A stretch of DNA of 64,000 nt from Chlorohelix sp037138995 (GTDB lineage Bacteria; Chloroflexota; Chloroflexia; Chloroheliales; Chloroheliaceae): the NCBI RefSeq assembly GCF_037138995.1, contig NZ_JBAXHI010000025.1:1-64000 (forward strand), written 5' to 3'. Made by a program: the position numbers and the translations under genes. Position 1 is the first letter of the stretch; each line of letters starts with the position of its first letter. Shown in pieces: positions 44,010-53,675 of the stretch. The notes below the pieces were generated by a model. That model saw nothing but the letters and a program-made list of their open reading frames with translations, did no database searches and had not been told where the DNA came from.

Positions 44010-45359
44010 ATGGCATTGATCTGTCCTACCTGCAAAGGTGCTGTTAATGAAGATGATGCATATTGCGCTACCTGTGGGCAATCTCTAGTAGGACCCAGAG
44101 CGCCAAATTTAATGTTGAGAGAAATGCCGATTGCTCCTTCTAATCAGTTAGAAGCTCCTGAGCAACTTGCAGCGTTGGAATCGCCCGATACACCGTCAGA
44201 ACCGCTCACTCTTGGTTCTTTCGCCGATTTAATACCGCCGCCCGTTGCACAGGAGAGGGTTGCCATGCTTGAAAGTTGGTTATGTCCCCAGTGCAAAACT
44301 GAGAATCGGACTGCCGATGAATATTGCGAAAGCTGCGGCGCGTTAAAGGTTAAAACTGGGCTACCGGAAATTGAACAGGCTACTTTGTCAGAGACTTTAT
44401 TATATCCACAACCAACCGTAAAGATGCTGGAAGGTAGCGGCGTTAGGTTGGGTTGGAGGTTGCATAGCGCCGGCAACACCAACGAGGGTATTGCTCGCCG
44501 CGGCAATGCTGACGAGGATAGCATCTTTATGTTGGAAACTCGCCGTATGTACGAAGCTCACCCGGAAAGCTTTGGTTTTTACATGGTAGCAGATGGGATG
44601 GGTGGTCAAGCAGCCGGCGAGGTTGCCAGTAAAAGTGCAATCCAAACGGTTTCTTCCATTGTAATATCCGAGCTACTTTTTCCATGGCTAGATGGTCAGG
44701 CTGTGAGCAAGGAAAAAATTAGTGAGGTGCTACATCGAAGCATGATAGAGGCGCATTTGCGTATCCGCCAGTATAATGCTACCCACAATTATGACTCCGG
44801 TACTACCGCAACGCTTTGTTGTGTGGTGGATAATTTGGTGGTGGTGGCTAATGTGGGTGATAGCCGTACTTACCTGTGGCGGCTCAAACCGGAAACAACC
44901 GCAGACGCGCCTACACAACGCCTCTCTCCAATTTCTGCCAGCGCCAAAACCCAGAAATTGGCTAAACCCGGTTCTGCTTCTTCCACGCCTGCCTCTGAAT
45001 TAATGCGGCTTGCGCGAGTTTCTCGTGACCAATCGTTGGTTGAAGACCTAGTGCAGCAGGGGCTACTTACTCGCGATGAAGTTTATACCGACCCTCGCCG
45101 TAATGTGGTTTTACATGCGCTTGGCTCGCCGGAAGAAATTATTGTAGTTGATACCTATGACCGCACCCTTTATACGGGCGATAAACTACTCTTGTGTTCG
45201 GATGGGTTATGGGAAATGGTTAGAGACCCTGCGATTGAGAAGATTTTGGGCAATGAAAAAGATTTGCCCCAAACTGTCGAGCATCTTATCCAAACAGCTT
45301 GTCAGAATGGCGGGCAGGACAACGTTAGTGTTATCATAGTAGAAGCTATTTACAGTTAA
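44010..45359 (+). CDS. PP2C-type protein phosphatase with two N-terminal zinc ribbons
   Basis: 449 aa. Zinc ribbons CPTC...CATC (5-22) and CPQC...CESC (about 93-110) are joined by a low-complexity linker. The PP2C domain (about 145-449) has RRGNADEDS, ADGMGGQAAGEVAS, GTTATLCCVV, NVGDSRTYL, LLLCSDGLWEMV and GGQDNVSVIIV, with all metal-binding aspartates present. It is predicted to remove phosphate from Ser/Thr in the cytoplasm. The gene is 12 bp upstream of the kinase gene, so the two probably act on the same substrates. Confidence 0.92.
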   Translation: MALICPTCKGAVNEDDAYCATCGQSLVGPRAPNLMLREMPIAPSNQLEAPEQLAALESPDTPSEPLTLGSFADLIPPPVAQERVAMLESWLCPQCKTENRTADEYCESCGALKVKTGLPEIEQATLSETLLYPQPTVKMLEGSGVRLGWRLHSAGNTNEGIARRGNADEDSIFMLETRRMYEAHPESFGFYMVADGMGGQAAGEVASKSAIQTVSSIVISELLFPWLDGQAVSKEKISEVLHRSMIEAHLRIRQYNATHNYDSGTTATLCCVVDNLVVVANVGDSRTYLWRLKPETTADAPTQRLSPISASAKTQKLAKPGSASSTPASELMRLARVSRDQSLVEDLVQQGLLTRDEVYTDPRRNVVLHALGSPEEIIVVDTYDRTLYTGDKLLLCSDGLWEMVRDPAIEKILGNEKDLPQTVEHLIQTACQNGGQDNVSVIIVEAIYS

Positions 45360-45371
45360 TAAGGATGGGTC

Positions 45372-47648
45372 ATGAACTGCCCTAACTGCGGTGTTAAAGT
45401 TTCGCCGAAAGATGATTTTTGCGACAATTGCGGAGTTGTTCTTAATGTAATGGCGGGTAGCCCTATGATTCCGCCTTCAAATAAGGCTGCTATTCCGGCT
45501 GTGGTTTCTGCTGCTGGATTACAGTGCAAAAACTGCGGGAAAATGCCCAATCCCGGAGACGATTTTTGTGAAAATTGTGGGGCGCAACTCTCCAAAAATG
45601 GAGTGGTCAATTCTGCAAGCGGCGGGCAAGCTCCCGTAGCACAAAAAGCTGTATCAGGCACAACCGGCTCTGCGCGTCCGCCTTCTGGTCGTGTCTCCAG
45701 ACCGATAACCAAATGCCCCAGTTGTTCCGCCCCATTGCAGGAAGCCGACCGCTTCTGTCGCAAGTGCGGTTTTAACTTTGTGGGTGCGGGCTTGATAACC
45801 AGCAGCAAGCTTTCAACCAATTCTCCGCATCTTACCACACAGGAAGCGCCTCGCACCGAACTGCGCGAAGGTATGATGTTGGGTGAAAACGGCAAATATC
45901 GCGTCACACGCATGGTCGGTAAAGGCGGTATGGGCGCGGTCTTTCTGGCGGATGATACCATCCTGAAGCGACAGGTAGTTATCAAGGCTCTGTTACACAG
46001 TGATGACCCCGACCTAGTAGCTGCTAGTATCAAAGAGCGTGAGTTTCTCGCTGCTGTCAAGCATCACGGAATAGTTTCCATCTACGATTTTTTTAACATC
46101 GGCACCGAAGGCTACATCGTGATGGAATTTGTGAATGGGCGTACTCTCTATCAGATTATGGAGCAGCAAAACCGCCCCTTTGACCCGGCTACAGCGGTTC
46201 GCTATATTATTGAGATTCTGTCTGCCTTTTCGTATTTGCACAAATTAGGTTTGATTTATTGTGACTTCAAGCCTCAGAATGTGATAGTCGAAACGCTCAA
46301 GGATGGTTCCCAAACCGTTAAGCTGATTGACCTAGGTACGGTAATTAAATACGAGCTAGACCCTGAAGCGGTTTATGGTACAACCGGATTTTACGCCCCC
46401 GAAGCGGTAGATCATCCCTCTCCCCAAACCGACCTGTACACCATTTGCCGTTCGCTGGCGTGGATGGTTACATGGATGGATTTGAACAAACCACAGTATG
46501 GTATGCCTCCAATAGATGCTTTCCCGGTGTATAAATCCCTACCTTCTTTGTACTACCTCTTGTATCGTGGTACGCATCCTGAACCGGCGCGTCGTTTCCA
46601 GAGCGCCGATGAACTCAATGACCAGCTAAATGGGTTGCTTCGGATTCTGGAAGGGGGCAAACCCGGCGTTCCAGTACGTAGTAAGTTATTTGCGTCTGGT
46701 TCGCTCTACCAGACCAATCGGTTGGATGCGGAAGGTTATACCCTATTGGATGAAAGCGACATTGCTATTGATTTCTTGCGTCAGGGCGATATGGCAATGA
46801 TGCGCGGAGATTTGCAATCGGCAGAGCGGATTTATAACGAGGCGGTAGGGCGCAACCGTGACAGCGTGGATGCCCATTTGCGTTTGGCAGAAGTTTCCAT
46901 CGAACAAAAGAAGTATGGAGAAGCCAAAACCCAACTGGATGTGGTGTACGGAAAAACAGGCTTTAATTGGAAAGCGATTTGGCTTAGCGGGCGTTTGCTG
47001 GAGGTGCAGGAGAATTATCCGGCTGCTTGCCAGACTTATATGGAAGTGGCAAAGCATCTACCCGGTGAACTGCCCCCCCAACTGGCGCTTGCGCGGGTTC
47101 AACTCGCGATGGGCGATATTTCCGCCGCTCTCGACAGTTATAATCTGGTGATGACTACCGATTTGGACAACACCGATGCTATTTTCGGAGCGTGCGAAGC
47201 GACACTGAAACAACACCGATTTGACGATGCGGCACGTATTCTCGAACGGGTAAATGAAAATTCTTCATGGTATATCGAGGCACGTTTACAAATCTGCCGT
47301 GTTCTTCTTTATCGCAAACCGCAAAGCGGTCCTGAAGATTTGGCTGTTGCTTCCGAATCGTTGAGACGACTCAGCCAGTTGGGGGTGGATACTCCTGACT
47401 TTTTGCTAGTTATGGCAGATTTTTACCGTCGCGCTGCTGAGTTAGCGACTGAAAACAAATTGCCCTCTCAATTTTCCTTACCGCACCAACCTTTATCGCA
47501 AACCCCGCCCCCTACGCCATCGCGCCGAGTGTTGGGCAAATTGGCAGAGGAAAATTACCGGGCGTATTTGCATCGTGTCCCGCAAGCTCTTAACCGAGAA
47601 ACGATAGTGCGAGCCAAGTTCAAGGTTGCACCGTGGCGGCTGATTTAA
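45372..47648 (+). CDS. PknG-like Ser/Thr protein kinase with three zinc ribbons and TPR repeats
   Basis: 758 aa. Zinc ribbons: CPNC..CDNC (3-20), CKNC..CENC (52-69), CPSC..CRKC (115-132). The kinase domain (about 175-435) has a glycine loop GKGGMG (183-188), K205 (VIK), E223, YCDFKPQN (catalytic D298, K300 and N303) and DLG (320-322) instead of DFG. TPR-like helices run from about 455 to 740. Order and motifs match PknG, which has a redox-active metal-binding N-terminus and C-terminal TPRs. No transmembrane helix, so it is cytoplasmic. Confidence 0.92.
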   Translation: MNCPNCGVKVSPKDDFCDNCGVVLNVMAGSPMIPPSNKAAIPAVVSAAGLQCKNCGKMPNPGDDFCENCGAQLSKNGVVNSASGGQAPVAQKAVSGTTGSARPPSGRVSRPITKCPSCSAPLQEADRFCRKCGFNFVGAGLITSSKLSTNSPHLTTQEAPRTELREGMMLGENGKYRVTRMVGKGGMGAVFLADDTILKRQVVIKALLHSDDPDLVAASIKEREFLAAVKHHGIVSIYDFFNIGTEGYIVMEFVNGRTLYQIMEQQNRPFDPATAVRYIIEILSAFSYLHKLGLIYCDFKPQNVIVETLKDGSQTVKLIDLGTVIKYELDPEAVYGTTGFYAPEAVDHPSPQTDLYTICRSLAWMVTWMDLNKPQYGMPPIDAFPVYKSLPSLYYLLYRGTHPEPARRFQSADELNDQLNGLLRILEGGKPGVPVRSKLFASGSLYQTNRLDAEGYTLLDESDIAIDFLRQGDMAMMRGDLQSAERIYNEAVGRNRDSVDAHLRLAEVSIEQKKYGEAKTQLDVVYGKTGFNWKAIWLSGRLLEVQENYPAACQTYMEVAKHLPGELPPQLALARVQLAMGDISAALDSYNLVMTTDLDNTDAIFGACEATLKQHRFDDAARILERVNENSSWYIEARLQICRVLLYRKPQSGPEDLAVASESLRRLSQLGVDTPDFLLVMADFYRRAAELATENKLPSQFSLPHQPLSQTPPPTPSRRVLGKLAEENYRAYLHRVPQALNRETIVRAKFKVAPWRLI

Positions 47649-47772
47649 AGCTTAAAATTGGTTAAGCGTATTTTGAAACGAGTTGTGACTATTTGGTGTC
47701 TTATTGCGTATAATTAAAGATAGCTAAGCGCTATCATGCCATTTTCGAACTAACACCGATGAGGAGTCTCCG

Positions 47773-49041
47773 ATGTTCGACGTTTCGGCTTACCAGAACC
47801 CATATTTGCGTACTGGCGCTTCTACTATGCAGGCAGTGGTGTCACTTAGCCTTGAAGATAGCGGGTTGGTCAAAACAGGCTCTATGCCGCTTGCGCTGAG
47901 TATAATTATTGATCGCAGCGGCTCAATGGAAGGGCAGAAGATTGAGGCAGCTAAAGATGCTGCCATTCGCATAATTCAATCGGCTGACCCTAGCACCGCT
48001 TTTATGGTAGTTACTTTTAATGAAACGGCTAATGTAATTGTCCCGCCTACTTCGGCAACCCCCGAAAGTAAAGCTCGCGCTATTGCTGCTATTCGCAATG
48101 TTTATAGCAATGGCGGCACTTGCATGTCCACTGGGTTGGCGGCGGTTGCCCGCGAAATGTCTTCCGCACAGGGACGCGCCCGTAAAATCCTGTTTCTGAC
48201 GGATGGCAAAAACGAGGGAGAGAAGCGCAATATCCTTGATAAAGCGGTACAACGGGTTAAAGAAGCCGATATTGAGGTTAGCGCGTGGGGTATGGGAGTG
48301 GATTGGGATGAAGACGAGCTAAAATATATTGCCAATGAGACAAAGGGCAGCGCCGATATAATCCCATCTCCAGACCAGATTGCCGGAGCTTTTGGTTTTG
48401 CCTTTTCCGAGATGCAAAAAATTACCGCTACCAACGTGCGGTTAAATCTTTGGACACCTGTGGGCGTAACCATTAAATCGGTGCAACAGGTTTATCCCAG
48501 TATTTTGCCTTTGACAGGCACTCCAAACCCTGATAGCCCCAGGATTACCGAGTTTAAACTTGGTTCGTTTGGGCGCGATGAAAAGCGGGATTATGTAGTA
48601 GATTTAACTATACCCACTTACACACCGGGTCAGCAATTTTTGATGGCGCGTCCAAGTTTGTTGTATTACGTAGCCGGACAGGGTGATATTGAGGAGAAAA
48701 CCGATAAAAAAGGCTGGATATTCGCCCAATGGACAGATGACCCGGTAGAATCCTCTAAAATCGAGCGGCATGTAGCGCATTACACCAATCAGAGCGAGCT
48801 TAGCAACATTGTTGAAGAAGGTCATAAAGCGTTGGCGCAGGGTGACAACGAGCGTGCCACCCAATTACTGGGTCGGGCTTTGCAATTGAGTGAGCAAACT
48901 GGCAACGAAAATATGACCCAAATGCTCAAGAAAATCGTTACCAATGAGCCGAATGGTACGGCACGGTTGAACAAAGCTGCCAGCGCCGTTGACCTCAAGA
49001 GTGTAGCGGTTAATAGTGGCAAAACCAGTCGCTTGAAGTAA
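47773..49041 (+). CDS. von Willebrand factor A domain protein
   Basis: 422 aa. The vWA domain (about 40-215) has the MIDAS motif DRSGS (47-51), a Thr in GGTCMSTGL, and LTDGKNEG, so metal binding is intact. The remainder (about 220-420) is beta-rich and ends in helices (LGRALQLSEQTGNENMTQML). There is no signal peptide. The gene lies between the kinase and the FHA gene. In TerY-P modules a vWA protein is the third partner of a PP2C phosphatase and a zinc-ribbon kinase. GAGGAG precedes the ATG. Confidence 0.88.
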   Translation: MFDVSAYQNPYLRTGASTMQAVVSLSLEDSGLVKTGSMPLALSIIIDRSGSMEGQKIEAAKDAAIRIIQSADPSTAFMVVTFNETANVIVPPTSATPESKARAIAAIRNVYSNGGTCMSTGLAAVAREMSSAQGRARKILFLTDGKNEGEKRNILDKAVQRVKEADIEVSAWGMGVDWDEDELKYIANETKGSADIIPSPDQIAGAFGFAFSEMQKITATNVRLNLWTPVGVTIKSVQQVYPSILPLTGTPNPDSPRITEFKLGSFGRDEKRDYVVDLTIPTYTPGQQFLMARPSLLYYVAGQGDIEEKTDKKGWIFAQWTDDPVESSKIERHVAHYTNQSELSNIVEEGHKALAQGDNERATQLLGRALQLSEQTGNENMTQMLKKIVTNEPNGTARLNKAASAVDLKSVAVNSGKTSRLK

Positions 49042-49080
49042 AAATCTGACAGGAATGTATAAGTTACTAAGGGGGGAAAA

Positions 49081-49878
49081 ATGAGCGTAAAATGCCAGCA
49101 ATGCAGCCGTGAAAACCCTGATGACGTGGAATTTTGCGAGAATTGTGGCGTACAACTTCCGGTGAGCGTACCGGCAAGCGGAGTAATTGCCGCCTCAGTC
49201 GCTATACCTGCTCCTACTCCGGTTTCAGATATTCTGATTTGTCCCAATTGTAAAGCGCCATTTACCATCGGCGATGTTTTTTGCTTCAATTGCGGTTATG
49301 ATTTAACCAAACAACACGCCATACCCGCCAGTTCGGTTCAAGTTGCTCCGGTAGTAGCCCCGCAACCAGCTTCTGCCGTGAAAAATAACGCACAACCAGA
49401 TATTAGCGCGGATGATTTTGAGAAAATGCTTGTGAGCGGTGCGCCGCTGCCTGCCGTAGAGGCTGCCGAACCAACCCCTGTAGCGGTTGCGGTTCAACCT
49501 GCTTCGGGTTTTGCCGCCGTAGCTGTACAGGAGGTAGCTGCGCCTGCCAAAGCCGCCGGAAATTTAACTCTCACAATTTCTGGTCCCTATGGCGTGGCAA
49601 CTGTTATTTACATAGGTCGTGAGTTGTTATTAGGACGGCAGGATATAAAAACTCGAATTTTCCCGGATGTAGCGCTGGATGATTCTGCTAGTTCTCGCCG
49701 CCATCTTTCTATTTGGCGAGAGGCTGGAGATGAACAATTTTACGCACAGGATTTAGAAAGCTCAAACGGTACCCTTCTAAATGATGCGGATATGCCACCG
49801 GGTGAGCCGGTGCTACTCAAGAATGGAGATGTGATTAAAATCGGTACTCGCTATAATATTCAAATCGCAATAGCTTAA
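49081..49878 (+). CDS. FHA-domain protein with two zinc ribbons
   Basis: 265 aa. Zinc ribbons CQQC..CENC (5-22) and CPNC..CFNC (about 57-74) are followed by an Ala/Pro-rich linker. The FHA domain (about 162-263) has LLLGRQD, the phosphothreonine-binding SSRRH, and SSNGT(L)LN. FHA domains bind phosphothreonine, so this is the likely reader of the neighbouring kinase. It is followed after 3 bp by the coiled-coil gene. Confidence 0.92.
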   Translation: MSVKCQQCSRENPDDVEFCENCGVQLPVSVPASGVIAASVAIPAPTPVSDILICPNCKAPFTIGDVFCFNCGYDLTKQHAIPASSVQVAPVVAPQPASAVKNNAQPDISADDFEKMLVSGAPLPAVEAAEPTPVAVAVQPASGFAAVAVQEVAAPAKAAGNLTLTISGPYGVATVIYIGRELLLGRQDIKTRIFPDVALDDSASSRRHLSIWREAGDEQFYAQDLESSNGTLLNDADMPPGEPVLLKNGDVIKIGTRYNIQIAIA

Positions 49879-49881
49879 TTT

Positions 49882-51093
49882 ATGTTTCCGGGTGGAGGTA
49901 AAAAGGAAGCACAGGATAGGGCGGAAGCCGTTTCTAGGCGGCGCAATCTGGCGGCAGCGCAAGTAACCGACCTTGATTCGGCATTGGCGGAAATTCGGAT
50001 AAGCACAGAACTAGACGCGCCCTATTACCGCCCTTCCGAACTGGATAGCCTGAAAAAACTGGTGGAGCGCGGTCAGCTTATGCTGGACGACCTTTTCAAA
50101 GAAGTGGCACAGATGACCGTTTCCAGTGTCGGAGAACGTATAACTGAGCAAGAAGCTTATATGCTGGTGCAACCTGCTTTGCGTATTGAAGCGAAAGCTG
50201 CCGAAATGCGCCAGCAATTACAGCGAGCCACCGACCTAAAAAAGAAACTGGATCGTTCCCGCCAGAATGTTGACCAAAGCCTTGATAATGTGGAAAAGAA
50301 ACGACTGAACGTTGATTCGGCGCTGGCGAACGCTCGTTCAGTAGTGGAACAAATGGGGTTAGCACACGCCGAAAAATACCCCGAAACCAGCGCAGCTTTG
50401 CTAACCTCAGAGCGAGAAGCATCGGCAGCGACTCAGCTTATTATTGCGGCTCGTCAGTCTAACCAGCGTTCGGTTTTTCATGAGGCGCTGGATTTGTGCC
50501 AACGTGCCGATTCCATGCTTGATTCGGCTATGACCAAACTCGATAGTATCAAACTGGCGGGAAAAGAATTTGAAAAGGCTGCCGGGGAAGCTGAACAAAC
50601 GCTGCAAAAAGCTCTTAGCCGGTTACAGGAAGTAAAAAACGAACTTGACAGTCTTACCCCTGTTATCAAAATTGACCCTAACACCTATTTATTTGATGCG
50701 ATTCAACGCATAGGTGAAGCGCGTAGAGCTACTAAAGCAAACCCTCCCCAAGACCTCACTTGCTATCGGCTTTCGGTAGAAGCCCTAAATTTGCTGGAAG
50801 ATGGGTTACAGCGTGCTGTTCAAGAGGCTAACCGGTTTAAAGAGCTACAGGCTAACTCGCGGAGTCTGGTTCAGCAGTTGCAGCAAGCTGTTATCAGCCT
50901 GCGGGTAACTATAAATGAAAAACAGGCAGTTCCGGTACGCGCCAGCGAATTTTATTCTAAAGCCAAAGATGCGCGTGACCGGCTGGTTCAAATAAATATA
51001 GACTCTCTGAGCCTGACCGAGCTTGAAGAACTGGCTTCCTCTGTTTCTTTTGCCCTTAAACTGGCAGAAAGGGGACTCGCTCTGCTGGTTTAA
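49882..51093 (+). CDS. Coiled-coil protein of the phosphorylation cluster
   Basis: 403 aa, almost entirely helical, with heptad-rich stretches (about 15-60, 95-160, 180-260 and 290-400) and no signal peptide or membrane helix. Its TEL..(L)....A repeats recall spectrin-like or PspA-like bundles, but no family is recognised. It starts 3 bp after the FHA gene, so the two are co-translated; it may be a scaffold or target (inference). Confidence 0.65.
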   Translation: MFPGGGKKEAQDRAEAVSRRRNLAAAQVTDLDSALAEIRISTELDAPYYRPSELDSLKKLVERGQLMLDDLFKEVAQMTVSSVGERITEQEAYMLVQPALRIEAKAAEMRQQLQRATDLKKKLDRSRQNVDQSLDNVEKKRLNVDSALANARSVVEQMGLAHAEKYPETSAALLTSEREASAATQLIIAARQSNQRSVFHEALDLCQRADSMLDSAMTKLDSIKLAGKEFEKAAGEAEQTLQKALSRLQEVKNELDSLTPVIKIDPNTYLFDAIQRIGEARRATKANPPQDLTCYRLSVEALNLLEDGLQRAVQEANRFKELQANSRSLVQQLQQAVISLRVTINEKQAVPVRASEFYSKAKDARDRLVQINIDSLSLTELEELASSVSFALKLAERGLALLV

Positions 51094-51140
51094 ATCTTGA
51101 GAATTACTACTGTCAAATTCCCCTTTTTATGGTAGTATTA

Positions 51141-51173
51141 TTTTTACAAAGATTACAATATATCTTGTAAAAA
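51141..51173. promoter_or_regulatory. Inverted repeat upstream of the chemosensory operon
   Basis: TTTTTACAAAGAT and ATCTTGTAAAAA are complementary with one bulged base around TACAATAT. It lies in the 157 bp gap between the phosphorylation cluster and the MCP gene. It may be an operator or a weak terminator. Confidence 0.45.
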
Positions 51174-51250
51174 TCGTACTATATTTGCCAAGTTTTATCT
51201 TCGTTACCTACTGCATAAATCTGACTTGGAAAGGCATGTAACCAGAGCAA

Positions 51251-53122
51251 ATGAACAAGTTGTTGCGCTGGCTTGAATTGTGGAAAGCCAACATTTTTTT
51301 TAAATTGCTCAGCGGTTTTTTTGTTACCAGCCTTTGTATTATTATCATTGCTATCTTCGGAATTTCTGTGAGAGTAAACCTGATAGATAATTTGAATCAG
51401 GTCTATTCTTCACAAATTGAATTCAGTAATGCACATGATCTGATACATTATACTGATAATTTAGGGAGTCAACTTAGTCGTATAAGAGTTGACATAAATA
51501 CAATCAACCGTACTAATGAGCTAAGATTAACCAATTCTGCTCAATCTTCTATAGTTATTTCTCTTCTTAATGGCTATGTGGTGGATTATAAAGGGCAACG
51601 AGTTCAGATTGATGCAACCATCCAGCAGATTCAGGCTTTGTTAGACAACTTTTCCTTGAAGGATTTGCAATCCTCAGAGTTTCGACAAATAGCGCGTGGC
51701 GTGCTTAGCGATTTGCAGACTCTTATGACGGATTTAGATCGGGTTATAGAATTGAGCGTAACTAATCAACTTGAATTGGCTCGTAATCTATGGACTCAGA
51801 CAGATATAGAACTAAACAACGTAACCACAAAAATATCTGAATTTCATGATGCGGTAACGAAAATTCAAGCCAATGTTCAGGTGCGAAATACCGAGATAGT
51901 CAGGCAAGCCAGCCTATACAAGGAAACCGCCTTGTGGGTTTTATTATTTGCTAGTCTTTTAGCCATAACGCTGGCATTGGGACTTGGTACAGGTTTCAGC
52001 TATTTATTTACACGTCCTGTTCTGACTCTTAAAGAGCGTCTCAAGGGTTTAGCAGAAGGTGACTTGGTTACTTCACTGGAAATCATCAATCGGGATGAAT
52101 TTGGAGATTTGGGCAAAACCTACAATGACACAATCCAGCGTCTTGCCGAATCCTATAGCCAATTACAGGAAAAATCCATCCAGATTAGCGCATCTTCAGC
52201 AATGATTGCGTCTGCCAGTCGCTTTTCATCAACTTCCAGCAATGAACAAGCTGAAGCGGTGCTGAAAGTTACCCTGACAATCGAGGAGCTAAATCATACT
52301 GCCGGAGAGATTGCCGAATCAGCCTCACTGGTGGTGAAAGCGGCTGAAGAAGCTTTGGTAGATGCGGGCGAAGGTCAGACTACTTTAAAGGAAAGCATTA
52401 ACAGTATAAATCAGCTAAAACTGAAAGTGCAGGATATTGCTGAGAAAATTCTAGCACTGAATGAGCGTTCACAGCGTGTAGGTCATATAATTGAGCAGAT
52501 TACCGGAATTGCCGACCAAACCCATTTGCTGGCTCTAAATGCTGCCATCGAAAGCGCCGCAGCGGGAGAAAGCGGTAAACGCTTTGCGGTAGTAGCGGCT
52601 GAAGTTAAAAAACTGGCAGAACGCAGCCGTGCCGCTACCCGGGAGGTTCAAGAAGCGCTAACCGAAATCCAATACGCTACTGCTGCCAGCGTTATGTCCA
52701 CGGAACAGGGTATGAAACAGGCGGAATACGGTGTGGCGTTGGCGCATCGTTCCGGCGATGCTAATGAGAATATAATTCAGCAAATTGACCGAACAGCCCA
52801 ATTATCCAATGCTATTTCTTTGGCAACTCAGCAACAACGTAGCGCCAGCGAACAAGTAGTGGCAAGCATGCGGCAAATAGCCCTAGTAATTGAGGATGCG
52901 GCTGCCTCTGCGGTTCAGAATAGCAAACTGGCAGCCTCTCTAGATGAAGTAGCTAAAGCTATGAAGCAACTTACTAGCCAATTCAAAATACGACTTGCTG
53001 AAACGGGTAGCGGCGGCATCTCATCAACAAATGTCAATATACCCGGTTTGGAATCAGAAGATGAGGAAATTTCTTATCATGATAAATTGGATACTTCTTC
53101 ACTCAAACCGGAAGGGGTATAA
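51251..53122 (+). CDS. Methyl-accepting chemotaxis protein
   Basis: 623 aa. TM1 about 16-38; a helical, probably four-helix-bundle sensing domain (about 45-215) outside the membrane; TM2 about 222-250; HAMP (about 250-302, RPVLTLKERLKGLAEGDL); then a long coiled signalling domain. Its hairpin tip ITGIADQTHLLALNAAIESAAAG resembles the conserved kinase-contact region (IA.QTNLLALNAAIEAARAGE), with H for N and S for A changes. It is the only receptor here and starts the chemosensory operon. Confidence 0.93.
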   Translation: MNKLLRWLELWKANIFFKLLSGFFVTSLCIIIIAIFGISVRVNLIDNLNQVYSSQIEFSNAHDLIHYTDNLGSQLSRIRVDINTINRTNELRLTNSAQSSIVISLLNGYVVDYKGQRVQIDATIQQIQALLDNFSLKDLQSSEFRQIARGVLSDLQTLMTDLDRVIELSVTNQLELARNLWTQTDIELNNVTTKISEFHDAVTKIQANVQVRNTEIVRQASLYKETALWVLLFASLLAITLALGLGTGFSYLFTRPVLTLKERLKGLAEGDLVTSLEIINRDEFGDLGKTYNDTIQRLAESYSQLQEKSIQISASSAMIASASRFSSTSSNEQAEAVLKVTLTIEELNHTAGEIAESASLVVKAAEEALVDAGEGQTTLKESINSINQLKLKVQDIAEKILALNERSQRVGHIIEQITGIADQTHLLALNAAIESAAAGESGKRFAVVAAEVKKLAERSRAATREVQEALTEIQYATAASVMSTEQGMKQAEYGVALAHRSGDANENIIQQIDRTAQLSNAISLATQQQRSASEQVVASMRQIALVIEDAAASAVQNSKLAASLDEVAKAMKQLTSQFKIRLAETGSGGISSTNVNIPGLESEDEEISYHDKLDTSSLKPEGV

Positions 53123-53127
53123 TTAAA

Positions 53128-53655
53128 GTGAGCATGCAAAGTGAAGAATTTACTGAAGCAGAACTCCTTGCCCTTGAGTTAGAGAAACGCATCAATGAGC
53201 GTGCAGGGCAAATCTCCCCTGAACCGGATGTGACTCTGCTAACTTTTTACCTTGGCGATGAATGGTTTGGAATACTGCTAGAGCATATCAAAGTGGTATC
53301 GCGGATGCTGGAAGTAACACAAGTTCCGGGCGCATCAACATACATATTGGGAGTAGTCAATTATCGGAGCGCAATATATCCCTTGATTGATTTGCACAAA
53401 ATGTTTGAATTGATTCCTTCACTGCCAACTCGTGCCAGTCGCATAGTAATAATCAATCATGAAAGCGACCCATTCGGGGTGCTGGTTGACTCGACTACCG
53501 AAGTTAAGCATGTACGCCAAAGTGGATTGAACAAACAGGTAGAGAGCAGTTCTGGTATCAGCAACTATATTAATGCTGAAATCAGTCTTGACGGTAAATT
53601 GCTTGGGGTTTTAAATATAGAAGCAATATTAAGAATTGTAGCCGATGAAGATTAG
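53128..53655 (+). CDS. cheW: CheW-like coupling protein
   Basis: 175 aa from the GTG at 53128, ten bases after AAGGGG. The CheW fold spans about 30-172: FYLGDEWFGILLEHIKVV, PGASTYILGVVNYRSAIYPLIDLHKMF, and GVLNIEAILRI at the end. It links receptor and CheA in the membrane-bound array. It lies 5 bp after the MCP gene. Confidence 0.9.
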   Translation: MSMQSEEFTEAELLALELEKRINERAGQISPEPDVTLLTFYLGDEWFGILLEHIKVVSRMLEVTQVPGASTYILGVVNYRSAIYPLIDLHKMFELIPSLPTRASRIVIINHESDPFGVLVDSTTEVKHVRQSGLNKQVESSSGISNYINAEISLDGKLLGVLNIEAILRIVADED

Positions 53656-53675
53656 GCGTAATCTAACGAAATGAG

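Noticed and set aside
44010..51093. Type VI secretion or tellurite-resistance locus based on PP2C, kinase and FHA genes
   Set aside because: No Tss, TerC or TerD-type gene is nearby; only the phosphorylation part resembles those loci.
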